Source of the DNA: Archangium violaceum
GTDB taxonomy: Bacteria > Myxococcota > Myxococcia > Myxococcales > Myxococcaceae
Assembly: GCF_016887565.1 (NCBI RefSeq)
Contig: NZ_CP069396.1
Coordinates: forward strand, 13,126,001 to 13,190,000
Direction: 5' to 3'
DNA: 64,000 nucleotides
The position numbers were made by a program, and so were the translations under genes. Below are positions 16,747 to 25,737 of the stretch, one piece after another (positions within the stretch are counted from its first letter, which is position 1; every line of letters begins with the position of its first letter). Under the pieces are notes generated by a model. That model did no database searches. It was not told the origin of the DNA and was given only the letters and a program-made list of their open reading frames with translations.

Positions 16747-17118
16747 CTAGCCGCAGATCTCCTTGCACGCGGCCGGGGTCTTGGTCGCGTCCATGTAGTC
16801 GGTGCAGGTCTGGGCCGCCTTCGCGTCCGAGCAATCCGAGGCCTTGCCCAGGTCGTACTTCTTTCCGTCGGTGCAGGCCTCGTCGTACTCCTTGCGATCG
16901 TCGCACTTCGCGACGGCGTACTGCTTGGTCTTACACTCCTCGGCGTTGGCGCCGTAGGCGGCCTTGAACTGCTCGGTGGACTTCACCTCGTTCGACTGGC
17001 ACTCGAAGGCGCGCTCACAGGCGAGATCGATTCCGGACTTGCACACGGCCTCGGGCGAGGTGCAACCCACGGCGAACAGAGACACGGCGGCGCTGCTGAT
17101 GAGGAAGAACTTGCGCAT
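16747..17118 (-). CDS. Small Cys-rich lipoprotein
   Basis: 123 aa from the ATG at 17118, preceded by AGGAG with 7 nt spacing. Signal peptide MRKFFLISSAAVSLFAVGC with lipobox FAVGC (Cys19), so it is probably anchored in the outer membrane. The mature part has regularly spaced cysteines ('PEAVCKSGIDLACERAFECQ', 'EECKTKQYAVAKCDDRKEY', 'CSDAKAAQTCTDYM', 'AACKEICG'), enough for several disulfides. Typical of the large set of small Cys-rich myxobacterial lipoproteins with unknown roles. Ends before a strong terminator, so it is monocistronic. Confidence 0.75.
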   Translation of the reverse strand: MRKFFLISSAAVSLFAVGCTSPEAVCKSGIDLACERAFECQSNEVKSTEQFKAAYGANAEECKTKQYAVAKCDDRKEYDEACTDGKKYDLGKASDCSDAKAAQTCTDYMDATKTPAACKEICG

Positions 17119-17339
17119 GTGACTTCTCCTGTGGCGACTGCGGGGAGTGCTACCTCCCGGACCGACCTCAACCCCCCCTCCTGAGGTGGATGACCGTCCG
17201 ACCGGAGAGGGTCGCCTTGTTAGCATTTCGTGACACAGAAGGCCAACTTCGGGCGCACGAAAGAGAGTCTTGCGCTTCGCGTCAATGCTTGACGGTGTCT
17301 GGTTCTTCCTCGCTTTCCCGAGAAGACAGACGGTATGGC

Positions 17340-18164
17340 TCAACGCGTCGCCGGGAACACCGCCGCCATCTGGCGCAGCTGTGCGAGCAATTGACCGCTC
17401 TCACTCCACAATTCCGCTAAATCATCCGCGTAGCCCTCGGAGGCGTGACGGGAGTGGCCGGTGCGCAGGTAGAAGGCATCCGGAGCGGCCTGGGCGAGCG
17501 GCAGCGGCGCGTAGAAGTGCGCGGTGTAGTCCATGGTGGCGCCGTTGCAGAAGCCATTCACCCGCGAGAGCGCGGCGGGCGGGTATGCGTCCAGCAAGCC
17601 CACCACGAGGGGCGCATCGAGCGGCGTCGGGACGCACGGGCGGATCCACCCACCGGAGCGGGCCTCGGCGGCACCCGAGTAGGGCGCGGCTCCCACGCAC
17701 CAGCGGAAATCGAACTGGGCGCCGAAGGTGGGGAGCACCTCGCTCGGGACGGGGGTCACGTCGGAAGGAGGAGGCACCCGGGGCGGGCGCGCCTCGTCAT
17801 AGACGAGGGGCGTCTCGCGCGAGATGGCGAAGGTGGCGCTCGCGAGGCAGGCCACCTGACCGGCCTGCTCCAGGCGCGCGGACAGGTGAGTCACCTGACG
17901 GCCGGCGCGCTCGACGCGTACCGCCAGCAGGGCCTCGCCCTCGGACACGGGAGCGCAGAAGTGCACGGTGAGCGAGCGCGGCGCGCGGGCCGGGTCGTTC
18001 AGCTCGCGCATCATCGAGCGCAGCAGGGAGCCTCCGAGCATTCCGCCGTAGGCGCCGCGCCCCTGGAACCACTCGGGGCGGATGTCACCGCGGTAGCGCC
18101 CCTCTCCCAGCGAGCTCCAGGTGGTGGCGGTGACGAAGGGGGATTCGATGGTGTTCGCGGACAT
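17340..18164 (-). CDS. Acyl-CoA thioesterase-like protein (4HBT_3 type)
   Basis: 274 aa with a double hot-dog arrangement typical of TesB/4HBT_3 thioesterases: an N-terminal half with 'WFQGRGAYGGMLGGSLLRSM' (substrate-helix Gly motif) and 'SLTVHFCAPVSEGEALLAVR', and a C-terminal half with 'LVVGLLDAYPPAALSRV' and 'TMDYTAHFYAPL'. It likely hydrolyses acyl-CoA thioesters in the cytoplasm. The catalytic Asp/Gln/Thr set of TesB is not fully identifiable by eye. Divergent from the outer-membrane protein gene at 18379 with 214 bp between them. Confidence 0.8.
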   Translation of the reverse strand: MSANTIESPFVTATTWSSLGEGRYRGDIRPEWFQGRGAYGGMLGGSLLRSMMRELNDPARAPRSLTVHFCAPVSEGEALLAVRVERAGRQVTHLSARLEQAGQVACLASATFAISRETPLVYDEARPPRVPPPSDVTPVPSEVLPTFGAQFDFRWCVGAAPYSGAAEARSGGWIRPCVPTPLDAPLVVGLLDAYPPAALSRVNGFCNGATMDYTAHFYAPLPLAQAAPDAFYLRTGHSRHASEGYADDLAELWSESGQLLAQLRQMAAVFPATR

Positions 18165-18378
18165 GGCCGCACCCTAACCAACACCGTGGAGACGGGCCAC
18201 GATTGGTGAGTCCGTGCTCGCCGCGTCCGCGTAGGGCACGTGGCAGCGCGAGGCCCGGGTGCGTCGCTGGGGTGGCGGGAGGAGGGGGCGGCGTGGTTCC
18301 GTGTGCCTCGTTTCTCCGAGTGGACAGCTCGTGCACGGGGGTTGCAGAAGGTGGAGCCGGAGCGCCCCGGAGGATGAC

Positions 18379-19008
18379 ATGCACGGTGTGGCGGGAGTGA
18401 TGACGGCACTGCTGCTGGCCGCGGCGAGCAACGAGGGTGAGGCGGCCACGAGCGCCACCGTGCCCCTGTTCGAGCCGCGCCGGATGTTCGTGGGCGTGAC
18501 GGTGCCGCTGATGGACCGCAACGGGTTCTCGGTGGAGGGGGAGCGGGAGGTGGACGAGCACGTCAGCGTGAACCTGGGACTGCGGGTGGCCTTCGACCTG
18601 GAGACGTGGAATGGCCTGCTGGGCGAGTCGGACGAGGCGTACCTGCGGGTGGGGCTCGAGCCCGGGGCGCGCTTCTATCTGACGGGCTCCTCGCTGAATG
18701 GGATGTGGGTGGGTCCCCGGCTCGAGGTGGCGCATGGGTGGCGGGAGTTGAATGACGGGGAGCACCCGGTGCGCTCGTTGGAGAGGGCGTGGAGCGTGGG
18801 AGGCGCGGTACTCACGGGCTACAGCCTGCGCCTGGGTCGGGGCTTCACGGTGCAGGCCGCGTTGGGCGTGGGTCTGACGTATGAGCGCGGCACGGTGAGC
18901 GAGCCCACGACGCTGACGAGTGGTGGTGGGTTGTTGGAGCTGCGCACTCGCTATGACGATTGGAGCGCGGGCCCTCGCGGGCAGCTCGCCGTGGGATGGA
19001 CGTTCTGA
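18379..19008 (+). CDS. Small outer-membrane protein (beta-barrel, DUF3575-like)
   Basis: 209 aa from the ATG at 18379, preceded by CCGGAGGATGAC. A short signal peptide (MHGVAGVMTALLLAAAS) is followed by alternating amphipathic strands ('MFVGVTVPLMDRNGFSVEGE', 'YLRVGLEPGARFYLTGSSLN', 'VQAALGVGLTYERG') and a terminal aromatic residue (...GQLAVGWTF), the usual signature for outer-membrane barrel insertion. About eight strands would fit the length. Function unknown; structural or adhesive roles are possible. Confidence 0.65.
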   Translation: MHGVAGVMTALLLAAASNEGEAATSATVPLFEPRRMFVGVTVPLMDRNGFSVEGEREVDEHVSVNLGLRVAFDLETWNGLLGESDEAYLRVGLEPGARFYLTGSSLNGMWVGPRLEVAHGWRELNDGEHPVRSLERAWSVGGAVLTGYSLRLGRGFTVQAALGVGLTYERGTVSEPTTLTSGGGLLELRTRYDDWSAGPRGQLAVGWTF

Positions 19009-19171
19009 GCGGGTGACGCACTCCGTGTGCGCCCGGGCAGTCAACCGGTGTGCGTCGACACGGCCACAAGCGGCGGTGGATCATCACTGCTCATGGGGTT
19101 CTGCCGCGCCTGTCTGATTTTGTCATTGCTGGTGGGGGTCGAAGGAACTTTGACACCATGACGGAGGCCCC

Positions 19172-19948
19172 ATGAGCCAGCAGCCCGCCTCGCTCGTCGA
19201 CGTGAAGCCCGTCGTTCCCCTGCTGGACGTGCTGCTGCGCATCCGCGAGGACATGAGAAGCCGCGCGACAGGGCCGTACCTCTATATCGGCATGCCCGAC
19301 GTGGATCGGGTGATGTGCTTCATCGGAGGTTATGGGGAGTGCCTCCGCTCCCTGGGGATCGAGGAGGGGGCGGACTCGCTGTTCGGCGAGTGGTTTCGCG
19401 ATGTCAAGAAAGCCTGGCCGGGTCGAGGGTGGGAACCTGTTTATCTGGAGGAGTTCCACGGAGACCAGAAGCGTGCCCTGCTCAAGTTCCTGGACTTCGT
19501 CGCCGAGTTTCGAGCCCTCTCCCCGGAAGCGCTGGCCTCGATCCCGTGGCACTTCAGCGGCGAGCACCCGGCGGCCCGGGAGCCGTCCTGGATTCCCGCG
19601 CACCCGCCCACGCCCACGCTGGACATGCTGCTGGAAGTCCGCCGGGAGATTGGAGACGTGCCCGGGAGGCTCGGGATGTTCATCGGTCCCATCGACGTGA
19701 GGCGGATGGCGGGCTTCATCGATGGGTACCGGTTGTGCCTGGCGCTGGCGGGTGCCAGGGACGAGGAGTACCCGCGCTTCCAGCGCTGGCTCCAGGAGGA
19801 GAAGGGCCTCCCTCCAGGTCAAGAATGGACGTCACCGCTCCTGCAGGCGAGCCAGGGCGACTCGGAGCGGGCCATCCGCCAGCTCCTCGCGTACGCCGCC
19901 GAGTTCCGCTCCCTGTCCCAGAAGCGGAACGCTCCCGGCGAGGGCTGA
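19172..19948 (+). CDS. Hypothetical protein with internal tandem domain duplication
   Basis: 258 aa; ATG preceded by CGGAGG. The protein is two copies of one domain of about 105 residues. Copy 1 (about 13-112) has 'LLDVLLRIREDM', 'YLYIGMPDVDRVMCFIGGYG' and 'KRALLKFLDFVAEFRAL'. Copy 2 (about 147-253) has 'TLDMLLEVRREI', 'GMFIGPIDVRRMAGFIDGYR' and 'ERAIRQLLAYAAEFRSL'. No signal peptide or membrane helix. I do not recognise the family; the single-domain form could be an immunity-type protein, but nothing nearby supports that. Convergent with the patatin gene, 24 bp apart. Confidence 0.65.
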   Translation: MSQQPASLVDVKPVVPLLDVLLRIREDMRSRATGPYLYIGMPDVDRVMCFIGGYGECLRSLGIEEGADSLFGEWFRDVKKAWPGRGWEPVYLEEFHGDQKRALLKFLDFVAEFRALSPEALASIPWHFSGEHPAAREPSWIPAHPPTPTLDMLLEVRREIGDVPGRLGMFIGPIDVRRMAGFIDGYRLCLALAGARDEEYPRFQRWLQEEKGLPPGQEWTSPLLQASQGDSERAIRQLLAYAAEFRSLSQKRNAPGEG

Positions 19949-19972
19949 CGCCCAGCCTCCCGCAACCCACCG

Positions 19973-21526
19973 TCACGCGGGTGGGGCGGTGGGCGGCGTG
20001 AGGTTCGCGGCTCCCGGTGCCGGCCGCGGTGGTTCCTGCTCCTCGGCGCCCACGAGCTGCGCCCGCTCGAGCTGCTTCCGCACCTCCTGGTACTTCGGCC
20101 AGTCGAAGTGCTTCAGGAAGATGGCTCCGGCCGCCACGCCCCGGAGGAACAGGTCCACCTGCTCGTCCGCGCTCAGGTCGAACTTGAGCCAGTCGTGCGG
20201 GCCCGTGTCGATGGTGGTGATGAGCTTCTTGTAGTCCGGGTTCTTGTTGATGAAGTCCTCATCGAGCGTCTGCCTCGCGGAGTTGAAGATGGCCGCGCCG
20301 AGCTGCCCCAGCGGCCTCGCGCTGAGGCCTCGTGACATGGCGTCGATGCGCTTGCGCTTCTCCAGCCCCAGCTTCACGCCGAACGTCGGCGTGCGCGGGA
20401 TGGCCGTCGAGTGGAACTCGCTGATGGGGAAGTTCGACATGATTCCTCCGTCCACCAGCGTGCAGGAGTCCACCGGCGTGCCCCCGTCGTAGTCGACCAG
20501 CTCGTTCCACTCGTCATCGTTGCGCGGCATGTCCTCCGGCCGCAGCGGGCGGAAGAAGAACGGCACGGACATGGAGGCCCGGACGAAGAGCGACGGGTCC
20601 ACCTTCTCCGCGTCCTTCCAGAAGAGCCGCGCCATCTGCGGGAAGACGACCTTGGTGCCGGTGGAGACCTCGGAGGCGACCAACGCCAGGCGCGGCCTCT
20701 TGTCCTTCGGTATCTCGATGGGCTTCGGTGCCTGGCCGTCTTTTTTCTCGAGGAGTCTGTCCGGCAGCGCGGTCATCCGCTTGTTCAGGTCCCCGGCCGT
20801 CGGCACCTGGTGGGCCTCGAGAATCTTGTGGACCCTCTCCAGGAAGCGCTCACCCGGGTTGAGGCCCAGCCGGCGCAGGATGCTGGGACACGACAACACA
20901 CCCCACTGGAAGCGCGACACCCCCACCGCGAGGGACCTCAGCCGCCCCTTCACCCGAGCGCCCCACCCGGCGTCCTGCTTCGGCTTGGGCACCCGCCGCT
21001 GGACCGCCCGGATGAACCGGCTCACCGGGAACCTGCTGTCCAGGATGGTGGGCAGGTCCAGCTCCGAGAGCATGTGGAACAGCTCCTCGGCCTTCGCCTG
21101 GCGCTTGTCCTGTTTCGCCGCCGCCAGCAACAGCGCGGTGATGGACCCGGCCGAGGTTCCTCCAATGCTCAGGAAGCGGATGCCCATCGACTCCAGCGCG
21201 TGGATGTACCCGAGCAGCGCGATTCCCAGCGTTCCCCCTCCCTCCATCACCAGGTCGACGTATGGGTGGCCTTCGTCATCGACGATGTCGGAGAACCGTT
21301 TGCCTTCGCACTCGGCACGGAGCTGTCTGAGTTTCTCATTCACGCCCGCATGGCCGAGGAAGTGTTTCTTGAAATCCAACGGCGAGGGCTTCCGCTTCAC
21401 GTCGAGCTTCAGGCGCGCGACGTCCTGGCGCGCCTGCTCCACGGTCACCATCCAGTCCTTCCACTCCCTCTTCTTCTGCTGCCTTTCGTCCCGCTCCTGC
21501 TGCTTCTTGCGTTCCTCTGGTGTCAT
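19973..21526 (-). CDS. Patatin-like phospholipase
   Basis: 517 aa from the ATG at 21526 (GGGGGAG upstream). The longer open frame to 22261 only runs antisense to the next gene. The first 50 residues are a charged helix ('EERKKQQERDERQQKKREWK'). The patatin domain starts with the oxyanion Gly-rich loop 'VMEGGGTLGIALLGYIHALE', then the nucleophile elbow GTSAG (Ser125) and the second catalytic residue in 'LVDGGIMSNFP' (Asp of DGG). The dyad is intact, so lipid acyl-hydrolase activity is expected. No signal peptide, so it is cytosolic or peripheral. Bacterial patatins serve in lipid remodelling or as effectors; nothing nearby decides which. Confidence 0.85.
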   Translation of the reverse strand: MTPEERKKQQERDERQQKKREWKDWMVTVEQARQDVARLKLDVKRKPSPLDFKKHFLGHAGVNEKLRQLRAECEGKRFSDIVDDEGHPYVDLVMEGGGTLGIALLGYIHALESMGIRFLSIGGTSAGSITALLLAAAKQDKRQAKAEELFHMLSELDLPTILDSRFPVSRFIRAVQRRVPKPKQDAGWGARVKGRLRSLAVGVSRFQWGVLSCPSILRRLGLNPGERFLERVHKILEAHQVPTAGDLNKRMTALPDRLLEKKDGQAPKPIEIPKDKRPRLALVASEVSTGTKVVFPQMARLFWKDAEKVDPSLFVRASMSVPFFFRPLRPEDMPRNDDEWNELVDYDGGTPVDSCTLVDGGIMSNFPISEFHSTAIPRTPTFGVKLGLEKRKRIDAMSRGLSARPLGQLGAAIFNSARQTLDEDFINKNPDYKKLITTIDTGPHDWLKFDLSADEQVDLFLRGVAAGAIFLKHFDWPKYQEVRKQLERAQLVGAEEQEPPRPAPGAANLTPPTAPPA

Positions 21527-21688
21527 GACACTCCCCCAGATTGGACGGAGTGGCGGCTCTGGAGATGTGATGGGAGTCGCTCCTCGGATGCCTGCCGTAC
21601 AGTCAGGGGACGACTCCGTCCTCCAGATGATGGATGTGACCTCGTGCGTTTGCTCGCGGGCCCGCGCTCGCGTCACCCTGACAGGCTC

Positions 21689-22252
21689 ATGGACTCCTTC
21701 GAGACCCTGTCCTTCGACATCCCCGGCGCCTGGGCCATGGCCGGCGAGGGTCGCTTCGTCCCCGTCGGCCCCGGTGTCCTCGAGTCCGAGGGCGGCTCCG
21801 GCCTCCTCTGGTACACCCCCTCTGAGTTCTCCGACTTCCGTCTCCAGGTGGATTGGCTCGCCCACTCCATCGAGGACAATTCCGGCGTCTTCTTCCGCTT
21901 CCCCACCGCCGAGCTCGCGCGCAAGCAGCCCGACTGGAAGGCCGGCTTCGAGGTGCAGATCGACGACCGCGGCGTCGACCCCGAGCACGGCACCCAGGGC
22001 AGCTCCCTGCACCTCACCGGCGCCCTGTACATGCTCGCTCCCGCGCTCCTGCTGGCCTCCAGGCCCCTGGGCGAGTGGAATACCTTCGACATCCTCGCCG
22101 GTGGGTTGGACCTGCGCGTCGCCCTCAATGGCGTGGAGGTGTGTGTCTTCACCGCGCCCGCCTACAAGCCTCGCTCCGGCCGCATCGGTCTGCAGGCCCA
22201 CCACGCCGGCTCCCGCGTGCGTTTCCGCTCCCCTCGCATCCAGCGGCTCTGA
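21689..22252 (+). CDS. DUF1080 (3-keto-disaccharide hydrolase-like) protein
   Basis: 187 aa, a single concanavalin-type jelly-roll domain matching DUF1080/PF06439: 'GSGLLWYTPSEFSDFRLQVD', 'NSGVFFRFP', 'GFEVQIDDRG', 'GEWNTFDILAGG', 'LDLRVALNGVEVC' and 'GRIGLQAHHAGSRVRFRSPR'. No secretion signal is visible from this start (ATG at 21689), unusual for the family, whose members are mostly exported. Divergent from the patatin gene with 162 bp between starts. Catalysis on 3-keto-sugars is known only for some relatives. Confidence 0.8.
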   Translation: MDSFETLSFDIPGAWAMAGEGRFVPVGPGVLESEGGSGLLWYTPSEFSDFRLQVDWLAHSIEDNSGVFFRFPTAELARKQPDWKAGFEVQIDDRGVDPEHGTQGSSLHLTGALYMLAPALLLASRPLGEWNTFDILAGGLDLRVALNGVEVCVFTAPAYKPRSGRIGLQAHHAGSRVRFRSPRIQRL

Positions 22253-22400
22253 GGCTCGCACCGGCGCTCACGCACCGGCCGGGCGGGCCTGCGCTCGTCC
22301 CTCCCCGGGAAGCTTGGAGCGCCCCGGGTGCGCCCCACATTGAACCTCGGAGTGGCGCGCAACTCCGCGCGTCCGCGGTCCCTACGAGGAGTCCGTCACC

Positions 22401-22691
22401 ATGGCCGGCAACGACAAGGGAAGGAAGTACAACCCCGTGCACCCGAAGGAGGACGAGAGCCGTAAACCTTCCTTCGCCAAGGACCGGGTCGAGCGCGGTC
22501 TCGAGGCCGATGACACCCGGCCCCTCTACGCCGCCGACTCCATCCACCCCACCCGCGAGCAGAAGTTCGCCCTGGACAGTGACGCCGAGGTCGGTGGCTA
22601 CGTCCCCGATATCCGCAGCCCCATCGACGAGGCCGATGAGGAGCTCCGCCGCCAGAGGGGCGAGGAGAAGCAGGACAGGAACAGGGAGTGA
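22401..22691 (+). CDS. Small hydrophilic conserved hypothetical protein
   Basis: 96 aa, strongly charged and probably disordered (MAGNDKGRKYNPVHPKEDES...; ends 'ELRRQRGEEKQDRNRE'). ATG with GAGGAG about 10 nt upstream. No hydrophobic core, signal or Cys. Such small charged proteins are common in myxobacteria and have no assigned role. Followed immediately by a pair of palindromic repeats. Confidence 0.55.
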   Translation: MAGNDKGRKYNPVHPKEDESRKPSFAKDRVERGLEADDTRPLYAADSIHPTREQKFALDSDAEVGGYVPDIRSPIDEADEELRRQRGEEKQDRNRE

Positions 22692-22712
22692 TGGCACGGT
22701 GTGACGCGGTCG

Positions 22713-22747
22713 ACCCTCACCCCGACCCTCTCCCAGAGGGAGAGGGC
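22713..22747 (+). repeat. Dispersed palindromic repeat, copy 2
   Basis: CCCTCACCCCGACC followed by the core CTCTCCCAGAGGGAGAGG. Pairs with the inverted copy at 22773-22811. Confidence 0.85.
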
Positions 22748-22772
22748 CTGACCTGGTTCCTCACCGTGGATG

Positions 22773-22811
22773 TCCCCTCTCCCTCTGGGAGAGGGCCAGG
22801 GTGAGGGTATA
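22773..22811 (-). repeat. Dispersed palindromic repeat, copy 3 (inverted)
   Basis: Reverse-oriented copy ending GGTGAGGGTATACC. With copy 2 it forms a long inverted repeat in the gap between convergent genes and may act as a bidirectional terminator. Confidence 0.85.
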
Positions 22812-22819
22812 CCCGCGGG

Positions 22820-24337
22820 TCACCGCTTCGTGGCCGGCGGCTCCACCGGGTTCTCCGCCACCAGCTTGCCCAGCTCCAGCGGGCCCACCTGCTGCTGGAT
22901 GACCTCCGGGTCTCCCACCAGCACCACCTGCATCGCCTCCGGGCTCAGGTACCCCTCCGCCGCCCGCTGCACCTCCGCCGGTGTCGCCTTCTCCAGCCCC
23001 TCCACCGTCCTCGCGAACTCGTCCATCGGCCTGCGCAGGAAGAAGAGCTGCGCCGCGCTCGAGCCCAGTCCCTCCACCGACTCGAACTCGCCCGGAATCG
23101 CCCGGATGAGGCCCTCCCGCGCCGCCTCCAGCTCCTTCTGCGTGATGGGACGCTCGCGTATCCCCTTCAGCTCCCGGAAGAACTCCGCCACCGCCGGGCC
23201 CGTCACGTCCGCCCTCACCGCCGAGGACGCCGTCAGCGGTCCCACCCCCAGCCTCGCGTCCGAGTTCGCCCCCGCCCCGTAGCTGTACCCCTTGTCCTCC
23301 CGCAGGTTCATGTTCAGCCGGCTGCCGAAGAAGCCGCCGAACACCGTGGTCGCCAGGTCCAGCGAGTGCTCGTCCGGGTTGCCCAGCGCGATGCCCGGTC
23401 TCCCCATGACGATCACCGTCTGATCCAGCCCCGGCTTGGGCACGAACACCACCTGCTGCCGCGCCGGCACCGGCGGCGCGGGCGGCACCGCCGGCGGCGT
23501 GGCGCTCCCCTTCCAGTCGCCAAAGGCCTTCTTCGCCAGCTTCACCGCCTCGTCCAGCGTGATGTCTCCCGTCACCACCAGCGCGGCCGCCTTGGGGCCC
23601 ATGTTCTTCTGGTAGAAGGACTTCACGTCCTGCAGCGTCAGCGACTCCACCGTCGCCGGCAGGCCGCTCACCGGGTGCCCGTAGGGGTGCTTCGGGCCGA
23701 ACACCGCGTTGAGGTACGCCTGCTGCGCCAGGAAGCCCGGGCTCCCCATCGCGCGCACCAGCTCCGCCAGCTGCAGCTTCTTGCGCCGCTCGAAGTCATT
23801 CTGCGCGAAGTTGGGCTTGCGCACCACGTCCGACAGCAGTGCCAGCGCCGCGTCCGCGTTGCGCTTGAGCACCCGCGTCCCGATGAAGGCCCCATCCGGG
23901 TCCGTGCTCACCGAGGGCGACACGCCCAGGTCCTGGAACGCCCGGTCCAGCGCCAGCGTGTCCTTCCCCGCCGCGCCCTCCAGCATCATCTTGTACGTCA
24001 CGTCCGCCAGGCCCCACTTGCCCGCGGGGTCCTGCGCCCCTCCCGTGGCGAAGGCCACGCCCACGTAGACGAGCGGCAATTCCTTGCGCGTGCTCACCAG
24101 CACGGTGAGCCCGTTGTCCAGCTTCGCCTGCTCGAACTTCGGCAACACCAGCTCGGGGGGCTGACCCGGCTTCGGCGGCTGCGCGCGGAAGGCCTCGGCG
24201 TCCTCCTGGGGCTGGGGCGCGGGGGCGGGCGTCTCGGGCGAGGGCGCCGGCGTGGGCTCCTCGGGCTTGGGCAACGGGGCGCTGATGCACCCGGTGGCGA
24301 GCGTCAGGACGGAAACGGCTGTGAAGAGGCGGCGCAT
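22820..24337 (-). CDS. M16-family peptidase homologue, non-catalytic lipoprotein subunit
   Basis: 505 aa with a lipoprotein signal (MRRLFTAVSVLTLATGC, Cys17), a Pro/Glu linker to about residue 65, then two M16 halves ('LDNGLTVLVSTRKELPLVYV', 'FFGSRLNMNLREDKGYSYGA', the conserved Arg/Tyr motif of the C-terminal half). The zinc motif HxxEH expected near 'GLADVTYKMMLEGA' is absent, so it cannot be catalytic alone. Its ATG overlaps the stop of the catalytic partner gene by 1 nt (24337). M16 peptidases often work as active/inactive heterodimers, here probably lipid-anchored in the envelope. Confidence 0.87.
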   Translation of the reverse strand: MRRLFTAVSVLTLATGCISAPLPKPEEPTPAPSPETPAPAPQPQEDAEAFRAQPPKPGQPPELVLPKFEQAKLDNGLTVLVSTRKELPLVYVGVAFATGGAQDPAGKWGLADVTYKMMLEGAAGKDTLALDRAFQDLGVSPSVSTDPDGAFIGTRVLKRNADAALALLSDVVRKPNFAQNDFERRKKLQLAELVRAMGSPGFLAQQAYLNAVFGPKHPYGHPVSGLPATVESLTLQDVKSFYQKNMGPKAAALVVTGDITLDEAVKLAKKAFGDWKGSATPPAVPPAPPVPARQQVVFVPKPGLDQTVIVMGRPGIALGNPDEHSLDLATTVFGGFFGSRLNMNLREDKGYSYGAGANSDARLGVGPLTASSAVRADVTGPAVAEFFRELKGIRERPITQKELEAAREGLIRAIPGEFESVEGLGSSAAQLFFLRRPMDEFARTVEGLEKATPAEVQRAAEGYLSPEAMQVVLVGDPEVIQQQVGPLELGKLVAENPVEPPATKR

Positions 24338-25737
24338 CAGCGGGTCTCCTTCTTGGAGGAGGCGGGGGACTTCTGGGCGGGCACGGCGTGCACCACCACT
24401 CGGGCTTCGGGCTTCAGCAGGTCACGGGCGAAGTCCCGCGCCTTGTCCACCGTCACCGCGTCGTAGCGCGCCAGGTCCTCGTCCAGGTAGCCCGGGTCGC
24501 TCACGTAGTGGTTGTAGCTCTGCAGCACGTCCGCCTTGCCGCCGAAGCCGCCCACCGACTGCAGCCCCGCCAGCATCTGCGTCTCGAAGCGCGTGCGCGA
24601 CCGGTTCAGCTCCTCCTGCGTAATCCCCTCGCGGCGCACCTCGTCCAGCACCGCGTCGATCTCCCGGGCCAGCGCGTCGCTGGAGATGCCGGGCCGCGCC
24701 ACCGCCTCGATGATGAAGACGGACTGCGCCCCCAGGCTCTGCTGGCTGGCGCTCACGCTCTGCGCCAGGCCCTTCTCCAGCACCAGGCGCCTGTAGAGGC
24801 GGCTGGACTTGCCGGTGCCCAGCGCGTTGGCGAGCACGTCTCCGGCCGCGTCCCCTTCCGTGAAGTACGCCGGGGTGAGCCAGGCCATCATCACCGTGGG
24901 CAGCGTGCCCACCTTCTCGTCGTGGCGGATGACCTGCTCCTTCGTGTGCTTCACCGCGGCCACCTGGGGCTTCTCCGGCTTGGGGCCGCTGGGCAGCGAG
25001 CCGAAGTACTTCTCGATGAGGGCGCGCGCCTGCTTCGGGTCGAAGTCCCCCACCACCGCGAGCGTGGCGTTGGCCGGCGCGTACCACTTGCGGAAGAAGT
25101 CCTTCACCTCGTCCAGCGTGGCGGCGTCCAGGTCCTTCATGGAGCCGATCACCTTGCCGTGGTACGGGTGCGGCGCCGGGAAGAGCGTCTGCCACAGCTT
25201 CTCCTGCGCCACGCCGTAGGGGCGCGTCTCCACGCCCTGGCGGCGCTCGTTCTTCACGACCTCGCGCTGGTTGTCGAGCTTCTTCAAATCCAACGCGTCC
25301 AGCAGGAAGCCCATGCGGTCGCTCTCCAGCCAGAGCGCCGTCTCCAGGTGGTTGCTGGGCACCGTCTCGAAGTAGTTCGTCCGGTCGAAGTTCGTGGTGC
25401 CGTTGAGATCATTGGCGCCCAGCTGCTCGAGCATGGAGATGTGGACGTCGTCGGGCACGTGCTTGGAGCCCTGGAACATCATGTGCTCGAAGAGGTGGGC
25501 GAAGCCGGTACGGCCCGGCTGCTCGTTGTAGGCGCCCACGTGGTACCAGACGTTGACGGCCACCACCGGCAGCTTGGTGTCCCGGGCGAGGATGACCTCC
25601 AGCCCGTTGGGCAGCTTGTACTTCTCGTACGGAATGGCCAGCGCCTCGCGCCCGGGCTCCAGCGGCTTCGCCTCCTGCTGCTGGGCGAAGGCCGGGAGGC
25701 CGAGGGCGAGGACGGCGGCGGCGATGAGCGCTTTCAT
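24337..25737 (-). CDS. M16-family zinc peptidase, catalytic subunit
   Basis: 466 aa. Signal peptide MKALIAAAVLALGLPAFA then the N-terminal catalytic domain: 'KLPNGLEVILARDTKLPVVA', inverted zinc motif HLFEH (81-85) in 'GFAHLFEHMMFQG', and the downstream glutamate region 'NLNGTTNFDRTNYFETVP'-like. The C-terminal half has 'GKSSRLYRRLVLEKGLAQSV'. A secreted/periplasmic processing or oligopeptide-degrading peptidase is expected. First gene of a two-gene operon with its inactive partner, coupled by a 1-nt stop/start overlap. Confidence 0.9.
   Translation of the reverse strand: MKALIAAAVLALGLPAFAQQQEAKPLEPGREALAIPYEKYKLPNGLEVILARDTKLPVVAVNVWYHVGAYNEQPGRTGFAHLFEHMMFQGSKHVPDDVHISMLEQLGANDLNGTTNFDRTNYFETVPSNHLETALWLESDRMGFLLDALDLKKLDNQREVVKNERRQGVETRPYGVAQEKLWQTLFPAPHPYHGKVIGSMKDLDAATLDEVKDFFRKWYAPANATLAVVGDFDPKQARALIEKYFGSLPSGPKPEKPQVAAVKHTKEQVIRHDEKVGTLPTVMMAWLTPAYFTEGDAAGDVLANALGTGKSSRLYRRLVLEKGLAQSVSASQQSLGAQSVFIIEAVARPGISSDALAREIDAVLDEVRREGITQEELNRSRTRFETQMLAGLQSVGGFGGKADVLQSYNHYVSDPGYLDEDLARYDAVTVDKARDFARDLLKPEARVVVHAVPAQKSPASSKKETR

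Noticed and set aside
15880-17184. 434-aa plus-strand open frame
   Set aside because: Crosses a strong terminator and opposes two minus-strand genes with good starts; composition is Arg/Leu shadow-like.
19973-22261. 762-aa patatin open frame
   Set aside because: The N-terminal 245 residues are antisense to the DUF1080 gene; the patatin starts at 21526 with a ribosome binding site.
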